Source: CAZGTQ01 sp964528575
Lineage (GTDB): Bacteria > Planctomycetota > UBA1135 > GCA-002686595
Length of the DNA: 21,250 nt
Assembly (NCBI GenBank): GCA_964528575.1
Contig: CAZGTQ010000417.1
Coordinates: forward strand, 1-21,250
Direction: 5' to 3'
In this document: piece after piece, positions 1 through 7,072 of the stretch
How positions within the stretch are numbered: position 1 is the stretch's first letter
Layout: each line of letters opens with the position of its first letter
Made by a program: the position numbers and the translations under genes
Notes under the pieces: model-generated
Seen by the model: only the letters and a program-made list of their open reading frames with translations
Databases searched by the model: none
What the model was told of the DNA's origin: nothing

Positions 1-563
1 AGGAAGCGCGCGCGCCGGCGCGGGCCGAGCAGCTCGCGGCCGCGCGCGGCGCACGCGGCGAGGTCGCGCAGCGCGCGCCCCGGGTCGAGCGGTGCCGCGG
101 CGACGCGCGCCTGGTGGAAGTCGACGAGCCACAGCGCGCCCGCCGGGTCGACGAGCACGTTGCCCGGGTGCAGGTCCTCGTGGTCGAGCCCCGCGGCGTG
201 CACGCGCGCGAGCAGCACGCCGAGCTCGGCGCACACGCGCTCGGGCGGCGCGGGCCAGGGCGCGCGGCCCGCCAGCACGGTTTCGAGCTCGACCGTGTCG
301 GGGATCCATTCGAGCACGACCTGCCAGCCGCGCTCGGTGCGCTCGACGCCGCGCGAGCGCGGGACGGGCACGCCGCGCGCGCCCAGCGTGACGAGGACGG
401 CGTGCTCGGCCCGCGCGCGGCGGCGGTCGCGCAGCCGGCCGAGCGCGCGCGGATGGTGGAAGTGCTTGACGACCACCGGCACGCTCCGGCCGTCCTCGTC
501 GCGGTGCTCGAGAGCGACGGTGCGCCGGGCCGATGCGCGGTACGGGTTCGCGGGCTGGGTCAC
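1..563 (-). CDS. LPS core (Kdo/WaaP-like) kinase family protein, 3' end cut by window
   Basis: Partial gene running off the left edge; 187 codons are visible. The translation begins with a GTG start (MTQPANPYRA...) and carries the marks of a small protein-kinase fold: a VVVKHF stretch near residue 28 that could supply the ATP-binding lysine, then HEDLHPGN at residues 128-135 (catalytic Asp130, Asn135) and DFH at 148-150 (metal-binding Asp148, in place of DFG). The HxDLHPGN/DFH combination is typical of the lipopolysaccharide kinase (Kdo kinase/WaaP) and related RIO-like families, which phosphorylate LPS core sugars at the cytoplasmic face of the inner membrane. The neighbouring LptF/LptG permease and a GT9 heptosyltransferase nearby support an LPS role. 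The GTG is preceded by TACGAT 10 nt upstream and has no Shine-Dalgarno. An antibiotic-type aminoglycoside or choline kinase is an alternative, but the context argues against it. The gene is not complete, so the C-terminal lobe cannot be judged. Confidence 0.75.
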   Translation of the reverse strand, partial: MTQPANPYRASARRTVALEHRDEDGRSVPVVVKHFHHPRALGRLRDRRRARAEHAVLVTLGARGVPVPRSRGVERTERGWQVVLEWIPDTVELETVLAGRAPWPAPPERVCAELGVLLARVHAAGLDHEDLHPGNVLVDPAGALWLVDFHQARVAAAPLDPGRALRDLAACAARGRELLGPRRRARF

Positions 564-573
564 GGGCGTCGCG

Positions 574-579
574 ATCGTA
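574..579 (-). promoter_or_regulatory. -10 element TACGAT for the LPS-kinase gene
   Basis: On the minus strand TACGAT ends 10 nt before the GTG start at 563. No Shine-Dalgarno lies between them and no good -35 is visible. It fits the TANNNT-then-start pattern seen at eight other starts in the window. It is inferred from sequence only. Confidence 0.45.
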
Positions 580-623
580 CGGGCGGCGCGCGCGCGAGAG
601 GAGACCCGGCGCGGCGAGGCGGG

Positions 624-629
624 TAGGAT
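624..629 (+). promoter_or_regulatory. -10 element TAGGAT for the LptF/LptG gene
   Basis: TAGGAT ends 10 nt before the ATG at 640. The nearest in-frame upstream ATG (628) lies inside this hexamer, so if the promoter is real translation must start at 640. There is no recognisable -35. Confidence 0.45.
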
Positions 630-639
630 GCCGCCCGGC

Positions 640-1749
640 ATGGCTCGACGCGGCGCCAGGCGAGGACTCGCGTTCGGCGGCAAGCTGGACCGATACGTCC
701 TCTCGCTCTTCACGGGCTCGTACGCGGTCGCGTTCCTGCTCGTCGTGGGCCTGTTCGTGATCCTCGACCTCGCGACGAAGCTCGACGAGTACCTGCAGCC
801 GAGCCCGCTGACGGGCCAGCCGCCGTCGAGCTGGCTCATCGTCGAGTTCTACCTGCTCAACCTGCCGTTCGTGTACCTGCAGCTCGCGCCGTTCGTGACG
901 CTGCTCGCGGGCCTGTTCACGCTCGCCAAGCTCCTGCGGCACAACGAGATCGTCGCCGCGCTCGCCGCCGGGATCAGCACGCACCGGCTGCTCCTGCCGG
1001 TGTTCGCGAGCGCGGCCGCGCTCGCGCTCGGCATGTTCGGCCTGCGCGAGTGGTTCACCGAGCAGATCGGCAACCGCCGCGACGAGCTCCAGGCGCGGCT
1101 GGTCGACGGAGGCTCGGGCCAGGTGCTCGAGAACCTGTGGCTCAAGGACCGAGCGGGGAACCCCGTGCGCCTGACCGAGTACACCTCGGGCACGCCGGCG
1201 CATATCCGGGGCCTCGAGGCGACCGACATGGCGGGCCCGCGCTGGATCAACGTCGAGGCCGAGCGCGCCGTGTGGACCGGGGGCGCCTGGGAGCTCGCCG
1301 GGGGCGTCCGCGAGGACCTGACCGAGCGCGAAGCCGCGCCCGTGCCGGTCGGGCACCTCGAGGGCTTCGAGTTCACGCCGGCGGACGTCCTGATGGCCCA
1401 CAAGGCGCGCGAGCGGCCGATGGACCTCTCGTTCGCCGAGGTGCGCGCCCTGGCGGCCCGGGACACGGGGAACGCGCAGTACCGCACGCTCTTGCAGTAC
1501 CACCTGACGTTCCCGCTCGCCCACGTCGTCCTGCTCCTCGTCGGGCTGCCGATGCTCCTGCGCCACGACCGGGGCCGCGTCGAGGGCGTCGCCTTCGGCT
1601 TCGCCCTGTGCGTCTTCTACTTCGGCGCCGACTTCATCTCGCGCTCGCTCGGCATGCGGGAGATCCTGAGCCCGCTCTTGGCGAGCTGGCTGCCCGTCCT
1701 GTTCTTCGGGAGCCTCGGGATCGTCCTGTTCGGCGCGATGCGCTCCTGA
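640..1749 (+). CDS. LptF/LptG-family LPS export permease
   Basis: A 369-residue inner-membrane protein of the LptF/LptG (YjgP/YjgQ) family, which with LptB forms the ABC machine that extracts LPS from the inner membrane and feeds it to the LptC-LptA bridge. The architecture is right: an N-terminal KLDRYVLSLF amphipathic entry, TM1 (about 22-45), a second and third hydrophobic block around 65-140, a soluble periplasmic beta-rich (jellyroll-type) region of roughly residues 145-270, then three more TM segments from about 285 to the end. The length is normal for the family. I cannot say whether it is LptF or LptG; its usual partner is not adjacent. ATG 640 is preferred over ATG 628 because the latter overlaps the putative -10 hexamer and would only add MPPG. 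It is divergent from the LPS-kinase-like gene across a 76-bp gap, forming a small LPS locus. Confidence 0.88.
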   Translation: MARRGARRGLAFGGKLDRYVLSLFTGSYAVAFLLVVGLFVILDLATKLDEYLQPSPLTGQPPSSWLIVEFYLLNLPFVYLQLAPFVTLLAGLFTLAKLLRHNEIVAALAAGISTHRLLLPVFASAAALALGMFGLREWFTEQIGNRRDELQARLVDGGSGQVLENLWLKDRAGNPVRLTEYTSGTPAHIRGLEATDMAGPRWINVEAERAVWTGGAWELAGGVREDLTEREAAPVPVGHLEGFEFTPADVLMAHKARERPMDLSFAEVRALAARDTGNAQYRTLLQYHLTFPLAHVVLLLVGLPMLLRHDRGRVEGVAFGFALCVFYFGADFISRSLGMREILSPLLASWLPVLFFGSLGIVLFGAMRS

Positions 1750-1757
1750 GAGCCGGG

Positions 1758-1763
1758 AAGAAT
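1758..1763 (+). promoter_or_regulatory. possible -10 element AAGAAT upstream of the TPR-like lipoprotein
   Basis: AAGAAT lies 52 nt before ATG 1816, just after the LptF/LptG stop. It shares the string GAATGCNGATC with the candidate element at 7037-7042, which also follows a stop codon. It is weak evidence, because the first base is not T; the gene may instead be co-transcribed with the permease 66 bp upstream. Confidence 0.25.
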
Positions 1764-1815
1764 GCCGATCCACCGTCGTCCGAGCCCGCTCCGCCCGCGA
1801 CCCCCGGCCGAACCC

Positions 1816-3099
1816 ATGCGAGACCTGTCCAGCGCCCGCCCGTCCGTCGCCCACGCCGCCCTCGCCGCGCTCGCGCTCGCCGCGTGCGCGACCAGCACGG
1901 CGCGCGACCAGAAGGTCCAGCGGCTGATCGACGCCGGCCGCTACGGCGAGGCCGTCGAAGAGGCGGCCGCCTGGCACGAGAGCGCGCCCCAGAGCGAGGC
2001 CGCGGCCCGGGTGCACCGCGAGGCGAGCGCCGCGGTCCTGCTCGCCGAGGGGCGGACGCTCACGCTCGCCGGCCGCGACGAGGAGGCCCTCGAGAAGCTC
2101 TACGAGGCGTACGAGATCCTGCCCGACGACCCGATCCTCCGCGCCTGGATCGACAAGACGCACCGCAAGCGCGCGGAGGTGCTGCTCGGCGTCGCGCTCG
2201 AGCACCTCGGCTCGGACGACCTCGTCGCGGCGTACGACGCGTACGAGAGCGCGCTCTACCACGTCCCCGACCACCCGCGCGCGGTCGAGGGCATCGAGCG
2301 GCTCCTCGTCAGGATCGACTACCGCCAGAGCCAGGGCGACGCGCACTACAAGAGCGGCGTCAACGATCTGCGCGAGTATCTGCTCAACCAGGCGCGCACG
2401 CACTTCGCATACGTCTCGGGCAAGTACCTGCCGGGCGACGAGCGCGCCGACCAGCGCAAGGAGCAGGTCGAAGAGCTCCTCGCGTCGCAGCGCGTGTCGA
2501 TCGCGCACCAACTCGAGGGGGAGGGGTTCTACCCCGCGGCGCGCAACGAGTTCCGCATCGCGCTGCTCAGCGATCCCGAGAACGTCGCCGCGCAGGAGGG
2601 CCTCGAGCGGCTCACGGTCGAGGTCGAGGCGTACGACGCGCTCAAGAAGGCCGAGATGCTCGTGGTGCGCGGGCGCCTCGACGAGGCCGAGGAGGTCCTC
2701 GTCGCGAGCGAGGCCACGAGCGAGCGCCAGGCGCAGCAGTTCGTCGACGCGCTCCAAGCGCTGCGCACGGCGCGGCTGCGCACGATGTACGACGACGCGC
2801 GCACGTTCGAGCGCGACTACGACTACGTGGCCGCGGCCGAGGGCTACGACCGCGTGATCCAGCGCGCCGGCGGCTATTTCGAGGACGCGATCGCGCGCCG
2901 CGACACGCTGCTCGGCTTCGTCGCGCAGGCGCAGGAGCTGTACGCGGGGGCCGCCGAGGCGACGGACTCCGCCGCGGAGCTCGCGCTCCTGCGCCAGATC
3001 GAGGTCTTCTGGCCCGCCTACCTCGACGTGCGCCCGCGCATCGGCGCGCTCGAGGAGACGGCCGCTCCGACCGAGAGCGGCGCCGGCGAGCCGCGCTGA
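1816..3099 (+). CDS. TPR-like repeat lipoprotein of unknown function
   Basis: A 427-residue exported lipoprotein. The N-terminus (MRDLSSARPSVAHAALAALA) is followed by the lipobox LAAC with the lipidated cysteine at residue 24. The mature part is almost entirely alpha-helical and built from TPR-like pairs: LIDAGRYGEAVEEAAAWH, AGRDEEALEKLYEAYEILPD, DDLVAAYDAYESALYHVPDH, GEGFYPAARNEFRIALLSDP and VRGRLDEAEEVLVASEAT. Such proteins act as scaffolds at the periplasmic face of a membrane; no catalytic motif is visible. ATG 1816 is chosen over ATG 1762 because it puts the hydrophobic core and lipobox at normal distances and removes a Pro/Arg-rich extension. It lies 66 bp downstream of the LPS permease on the same strand and may share its transcript, but a role in LPS export is only inference. 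The stop codon is followed immediately by a G-run tract. Confidence 0.85.
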   Translation: MRDLSSARPSVAHAALAALALAACATSTARDQKVQRLIDAGRYGEAVEEAAAWHESAPQSEAAARVHREASAAVLLAEGRTLTLAGRDEEALEKLYEAYEILPDDPILRAWIDKTHRKRAEVLLGVALEHLGSDDLVAAYDAYESALYHVPDHPRAVEGIERLLVRIDYRQSQGDAHYKSGVNDLREYLLNQARTHFAYVSGKYLPGDERADQRKEQVEELLASQRVSIAHQLEGEGFYPAARNEFRIALLSDPENVAAQEGLERLTVEVEAYDALKKAEMLVVRGRLDEAEEVLVASEATSERQAQQFVDALQALRTARLRTMYDDARTFERDYDYVAAAEGYDRVIQRAGGYFEDAIARRDTLLGFVAQAQELYAGAAEATDSAAELALLRQIEVFWPAYLDVRPRIGALEETAAPTESGAGEPR

Positions 3100-3101
3100 G
3101 C

Positions 3102-3152
3102 GGGTCCGGGCGGGCCGGGTCGGCCGGGGTCTGGCGGGTCGGCCGGGTCGGG
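3102..3152 (+). other. G-run tract with canonical G-quadruplex motif and 12-bp direct repeat
   Basis: The 60-bp spacer between the convergent lipoprotein and membrane-protein genes contains GGG runs at 3102-3104, 3108-3110, 3112-3114 and 3117-3119 with loops of 3, 1 and 2 nt. Further GGG runs follow at 3125, 3136, 3145 and 3150. GGGTCGGCCGGG occurs twice (3117-3128, 3136-3147). All the runs lie on the RNA-like strand of the upstream gene. No hairpin plus U-tract terminator is seen here. Confidence 0.6.
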
Positions 3153-3159
3153 CGGCCAG

Positions 3160-3882
3160 CTACGCGCCGGAGCGCTGCGCCGCGCGCCGCGACAGCCAGG
3201 CGCACGTGAACGCGTACGCGGACGCGAGCGCGCTGCCGATCGGGACGAGCGGGCCGACGGCGCCGAAGTCGCCGCGCCACTCGATGAAGACCCAGTAGAG
3301 GTAGGGCAGCCACGCCGCGGCGCCCGCGAGCGCCCAGCGGCGGGCGGCGCCGGCGGGGTCGAGCTCGTCGGCTGGCGGCGGCGGGGGCGCGTCGGGCTGC
3401 GCGTCGAGGCGGTCGAGCTCGGCCGCGACGCGGTCGAGCAGGCGCTGGTTCTCGCGCAGAGCGCGGTAGCCGAGCGGGAGCGCGGCGAGGTTGAACGCGA
3501 CCGCCGCGAGCCCGACGAGCATGTGCACCGCGGCCGGGGCGCCGAAGCCGCGCTCGCCGTAGCCGAGCACCGCGGCGGCGACGACCGCGAGCGCGGCGAG
3601 CACGGCGACGGGATACGCGCTCTTGCGCGCGAAGAACTCGTTCGCCTCGGCGAGGAACTCGGGAGCGAGCGGGCGCGCTTCCATCGCCGAGCGCAGCACG
3701 CGCCCGGTGATGATCATGAACAGGATCAGCAGCGTCTGCGCGCCGACGGCGGCGAGCGCGCCGAGCAGCCCGATCGAGAGGTGCCGCGTCGAGCCGTCCG
3801 CGAAGATGCCGGAGAGCACCGTCGCGAGCAGCAAGGGCACGACCACGATGGCCGCGACCGCGAAGTAGTGGACCATCCGCAT
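3160..3882 (-). CDS. polytopic membrane protein of unknown function
   Basis: A 240-residue hydrophobic protein that I do not recognise. About six membrane segments can be read: residues ~6-25 (FAVAAIVVVPLLLATVLSGI), ~34-60, ~85-105, ~115-140, ~190-208 and ~215-235. Between the fourth and fifth segments is a charged, helix-forming linker (LRENQRLLDRVAAELDRLD) followed by a run of five prolines, so a cytoplasmic loop is likely. Single histidines occur at residue 5 and in the fourth segment; metal or haem binding cannot be claimed from that. The start MRMVHYF is the first ATG after the putative -10 TATCGT. It lies 20 bp downstream of the heptosyltransferase on the same strand, so read-through from that gene is possible as well as its own promoter. 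Confidence 0.75.
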   Translation of the reverse strand: MRMVHYFAVAAIVVVPLLLATVLSGIFADGSTRHLSIGLLGALAAVGAQTLLILFMIITGRVLRSAMEARPLAPEFLAEANEFFARKSAYPVAVLAALAVVAAAVLGYGERGFGAPAAVHMLVGLAAVAFNLAALPLGYRALRENQRLLDRVAAELDRLDAQPDAPPPPPADELDPAGAARRWALAGAAAWLPYLYWVFIEWRGDFGAVGPLVPIGSALASAYAFTCAWLSRRAAQRSGA

Positions 3883-3894
3883 GGCAGGCGCAAG

Positions 3895-3900
3895 ACGATA
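3895..3900 (-). promoter_or_regulatory. -10 element TATCGT for the membrane-protein gene
   Basis: On the minus strand TATCGT lies between the heptosyltransferase stop and the ATG at 3882, 12 nt before the start. The same hexamer precedes the small lipoprotein at 14446. It suggests the gene has its own promoter in the 20-bp gap. Confidence 0.45.
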
Positions 3901-3902
3901 GT

Positions 3903-5018
3903 TCACGACCCGACGGGGTCCAAGGCCGCCAGCACGCGCGCGGGCGCGATCCCGCTCATGCACACCGCGCCCTCGAGATGGCGGCAGCGCGCGCTGAGGC
4001 ACGGCTCGCAGTCGGGCGGCTCGGGAGTGCGCACGACGCGGTGGGGGCTCCCCGGCTCGTCGGGCGTCGGCCAGGGCCCGGTGCGCGCCGGATCGCGCGG
4101 GCCGGCGAGGAGCACGACGGGCAGCCCGCTCGCCGCCGCGAGGTGCATCGGCCCCGAGTCGCAGCCGACGAGGCGCGCGCCGCGCTCGCCCGCCGCCGCG
4201 AACAGCGCCGCGAGCAGCCGCAGGTCCTTCGTCCCGTGCCACCACGCGAGCCCCGCGCGCGGGCCGAGCTGCGCCTCGAGCGTGCGCGCCTCGTCCTCCT
4301 CCGCGGGGCCGCCGAGCACGAGCACCGGACGGCCCGCGTCGAGCAGGAGCCGCGCGAGCGCGCCGAACGACGCGGGCGGCCACGCGCGCACGTCGCGCTG
4401 CGCGGCGAGGTGGAGCAGCACCGCGTCGCCCGTTCCGAGGAGCTCGTCGGCGAGCGCCGCGCCCGCGGCGCGCTCGGCGGGATCGAGGGCGGGATCCGTG
4501 CGCGGCGCGCCCGGATCCGCGCCGAGGTGACGGGCGAGCGCGAGCATGCGGTGCATCGCGTGCGGCCCCGCCGCGGGCGGCGCGCTCTCGGTCAGAGCGA
4601 GCGCGGCGGGGCGCTCCTGCCAATCGACGCGCGCGAGCCCGACGCGCCGCGGAGCGCCGCTGCCCCAGGTCGCGGCCGCGCTCTTCAGGTTCCCCTGCGC
4701 ATCGACCGCGAGGTCCGGCCGGAACGAGCGCAGCGCGCGCCACAGGCGCAGCCACGCGCGCGCGCCGCCGCGCCGCTCGAACGCGAACGTCGCGTCGAGC
4801 CCGGGCAGGCCGCGCACGAGGCCCGCGAACTCCGACTGGACCGCCCAGCCGAGCGCCGCGTCGGGCCAGCGCGCGCGCAGCGCGTGGAAGACCGGCAGGG
4901 CGTGGACGACGTCGCCCAGGTGCGAGAGCCGCACGAGCACGATACGCTGCGGGACGGCGACGGCACGCTGCGGAGCGTCGTCGCGCTGCGGAGCGTCGGC
5001 GGGAAGGCGTCGTCGCAT
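3903..5018 (-). CDS. GT9 heptosyltransferase (WaaC/WaaF-like)
   Basis: A 371-residue member of glycosyltransferase family 9, which transfers heptose from ADP-heptose onto the LPS inner core at the cytoplasmic face of the inner membrane. Diagnostic features are the N-terminal LVRLSHLGDVVHALPVF (residues 28-44; Asp36 matches the catalytic base of the family), the central segment DLAVDAQGNLKSA, and the donor-binding motif CDSGPMHLAAASGLPVVLLAG in the C-terminal Rossmann domain. A cysteine pattern at 337, 340, 345 and 353 (CEPC...C...CMSGI) is common in GT9 proteins. The ATG at 5018 (MRRRLPADAP) leaves about 24 residues before the first beta strand, slightly longer than usual. It starts only 9 bp from the divergent sensor kinase, so each promoter must sit inside the other gene. 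It works with the kinase-like and LptF/LptG proteins in an LPS pathway. Confidence 0.9.
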   Translation of the reverse strand: MRRRLPADAPQRDDAPQRAVAVPQRIVLVRLSHLGDVVHALPVFHALRARWPDAALGWAVQSEFAGLVRGLPGLDATFAFERRGGARAWLRLWRALRSFRPDLAVDAQGNLKSAAATWGSGAPRRVGLARVDWQERPAALALTESAPPAAGPHAMHRMLALARHLGADPGAPRTDPALDPAERAAGAALADELLGTGDAVLLHLAAQRDVRAWPPASFGALARLLLDAGRPVLVLGGPAEEDEARTLEAQLGPRAGLAWWHGTKDLRLLAALFAAAGERGARLVGCDSGPMHLAAASGLPVVLLAGPRDPARTGPWPTPDEPGSPHRVVRTPEPPDCEPCLSARCRHLEGAVCMSGIAPARVLAALDPVGS

Positions 5019-5027
5019 GGCAGGCCC

Positions 5028-7034
5028 ATGTTCCGGCGGATTTCTACCAAGTTGATCGTCGCGGTGCTCGGCGCGGTCGTGTTGCCGTTCGTCGGCTTCG
5101 CGCTCTTCGTCGACTTCCAGATGACGCAGGAGCTGTCGCTCAAGGTCGTGCTCCAGACGCTGCAGGGGGTCGCGCAGGGCCTCGCGCAGAACCTCGAGGG
5201 CATGCTCGAGCTGCGCCAGAAGCAAGTCGAGCGCTGGTCGCAGCAACAGCTCGCGCAATGGTCGGTGAAGCCGCCCGAGCCGGACGAGGGGCGCTGGGGC
5301 GCGGAATACGCGATCGCATTGCCCGAGGGCCGCCTCGACGACCTGCCGGCGCGGAGCAACGATTTCCGGCGCTTACAGACGCGGGAGCTCGACAGCACCG
5401 TCGCGGCGTTCGAGGTGTACGACCTGCTCCTGCTCGTCGACCAGACCGGTCGCCTCGCGGTGTGCAACGGCCACGACCCGCTCGGCCGCCCGCTCGACCC
5501 CGACCTCTTGCGTTCGCTGTTCGCGCGCGACTACGCGCAAGAGCGCTGGTTCCAGGAGGGCCTCGCCGGCCGACCGGATCGGGTCGACTGGCACGTGTCG
5601 CCGTACATGGGCCTCACGCCAAGCCCGACGAGCCCGCGCCCGTCGGACCACCACATCGGCTTCTCGAGCCCGGTCTTCGACTACCTCCGCCCCGAGCGCC
5701 CCGTCGGCGTGCTGTTCGCTCTCGTCAACTGGCAGAGCGTGCAGAGCATGATCAGCGTGCCGGTGATCAAGGACTACTTCCGCGGCCTCGTCACGCCGGG
5801 CAAGGAGCCGTCGCCGTACGCGTGGATCTGGGCGAGCGACTGCGACACGATCATCGCGCACGAGGACCACACGCTGTACGGCGCGAAGGTGTCGGGGCCG
5901 CGCGTGCAGTTGCCGAGCATGGTCGCGGACGCGCGCTCGGCGCGCTCGGGGCTCTACCGCGAGTACACGTTCGGGGGCAAGCGCAAGAACGCGGCGTTCT
6001 GGCACACGCTCGCCCCGCGCAACGGCGGCTTCGGCTGGGTCGTCGGCGTCGGCATCGACAACGACGACATCTTCGCGCGCAAGGCGGAGATGCACGACCT
6101 GCTCGTCAAGGGCACGGCGGCGGTGCTGCTCGTCGTCGTGCTCTGGACGATGGTGATCGCGCGGCGCACGACCAATCCGATCCTCGTGCTCGAGCAGCAG
6201 ACGCGGCGCATCGCCGAGGGCGACCTCGAGACGCAGATCGACGTCCACAGCAGGGACGAGGTCGGCCAGCTCGCCGTCTCGTTCAACCGCATGACGCGCG
6301 CGCTGCGCGAGCAGCGCGAGAAGCTGATCAAGGCCGAGAAGGACGCGGCGTGGCGCGAGATGGCGCGGCAGATCGCGCACGACATCAAGAACCCGCTGAC
6401 GCCGATGAAGCTCTCGCTCGACCTGCTCGAGCGCGCGCGCCGCGAGCGCCGCGACGACCTCGTGCCGCTGCTCGACCGCACGATCGAGCTGATGTCGCGC
6501 CAGGTGTCGAACCTGCGCGAGATCGCGACCGATTTCTACGAGTTCACCGGCGGCCGCAAGCCCGAGCCCGTGTCGTTCGACCTCGCCGATCTCCTCGCGG
6601 AGGTGCTGCAGCTCCACGAGGCGTGGGCGAACGAGCTCGGCGTCGCCGTGCTCCGCCACGGCGAGCGCGGACCGGTCCACGTCGACCAGTCCAAGCTGCG
6701 CCGGGTCGTGACGAACCTCGTGTCCAACGCGCTCCAGGCGATGCCCGAAGGCGGCAAGCTCGATGCGTGGGTGGGGGAGCGCGACGGCCGCGTCGTGCTC
6801 GAGATCCGCGACGCGGGCAGCGGCATCGATCCCGAGGCGCGCCAGCACCTGTTCGAGCCGTACTTCACGACGCGCAGCGAGGGCACGGGGCTCGGCCTTG
6901 CGATCGCCAAGCGCGTGATCGAGGAGATGGGGGGCACGATCGAGCTCGAGCCGCGCTCCGACGGCCCCGGCACCGTCGCGCGCGTCACGCTGCCACGCCA
7001 CGAGGGATCCGCTGCGCCGGACGGCCGCGCTTGA
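5028..7034 (+). CDS. NtrY-like membrane sensor histidine kinase
   Basis: A 668-residue sensor kinase. The order is: TM1 (about residues 9-27), a long periplasmic region to about 355 that looks like a double-Cache sensor (SFYEFT-type helix start, then strands such as VYDLLLLVDQTGRLAVCNG and GGFGWVVGVGIDND), TM2 (about 357-378), a HAMP linker (RRTTNPILVLEQQTRRIAEG), a short coiled coil, then the H-box REMARQIAHDIKNPLTPMKL with phospho-acceptor His451. The ATPase domain has the N-box NLVSNALQAM, G1 DAGSGI (Asp595) and G2 GTGLGLAIAK. The AWREMARQIAHDIKNPLTP signature is typical of NtrY-type kinases. No response regulator is adjacent, so its partner is encoded elsewhere. ATG 5028 is the only start giving a normal short cytoplasmic N-terminus (MFRRISTK) before TM1. 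The frame stays open far upstream, but only as a shadow of the heptosyltransferase gene. Confidence 0.92.
   Translation: MFRRISTKLIVAVLGAVVLPFVGFALFVDFQMTQELSLKVVLQTLQGVAQGLAQNLEGMLELRQKQVERWSQQQLAQWSVKPPEPDEGRWGAEYAIALPEGRLDDLPARSNDFRRLQTRELDSTVAAFEVYDLLLLVDQTGRLAVCNGHDPLGRPLDPDLLRSLFARDYAQERWFQEGLAGRPDRVDWHVSPYMGLTPSPTSPRPSDHHIGFSSPVFDYLRPERPVGVLFALVNWQSVQSMISVPVIKDYFRGLVTPGKEPSPYAWIWASDCDTIIAHEDHTLYGAKVSGPRVQLPSMVADARSARSGLYREYTFGGKRKNAAFWHTLAPRNGGFGWVVGVGIDNDDIFARKAEMHDLLVKGTAAVLLVVVLWTMVIARRTTNPILVLEQQTRRIAEGDLETQIDVHSRDEVGQLAVSFNRMTRALREQREKLIKAEKDAAWREMARQIAHDIKNPLTPMKLSLDLLERARRERRDDLVPLLDRTIELMSRQVSNLREIATDFYEFTGGRKPEPVSFDLADLLAEVLQLHEAWANELGVAVLRHGERGPVHVDQSKLRRVVTNLVSNALQAMPEGGKLDAWVGERDGRVVLEIRDAGSGIDPEARQHLFEPYFTTRSEGTGLGLAIAKRVIEEMGGTIELEPRSDGPGTVARVTLPRHEGSAAPDGRA
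5041..5046 (-). promoter_or_regulatory. possible -10 element TAGAAA for the heptosyltransferase gene
   Basis: On the minus strand TAGAAA(T) ends 22 nt before ATG 5018. It lies inside codons 5-7 of the divergent sensor kinase. It would give a leader of about 16 nt. This fit is weaker than the 6-12 nt cases. Confidence 0.3.
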
Positions 7035-7036
7035 AG

Positions 7037-7042
7037 CAGAAT
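7037..7042 (+). promoter_or_regulatory. possible -10 element CAGAAT upstream of the repeat protein
   Basis: CAGAAT lies 3 nt after the kinase stop and 30 nt before ATG 7073, within the shared string GAATGCNGATC also seen at 1761. It is a weak candidate, because the first base is C. Confidence 0.2.
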
Positions 7043-7072
7043 GCGGATCGGCGTCCGACGCATCCCAGACCC

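Noticed and set aside
1762..1815. ATG 1762 as start of the TPR-like lipoprotein
   Set aside because: It adds a Pro/Arg-rich extension before the signal peptide, and overlaps the possible -10 AAGAAT.
3978..5027. Upstream extension of the sensor kinase frame
   Set aside because: It is antisense to the heptosyltransferase, which has full GT9 motifs; TM1 directly follows ATG 5028.
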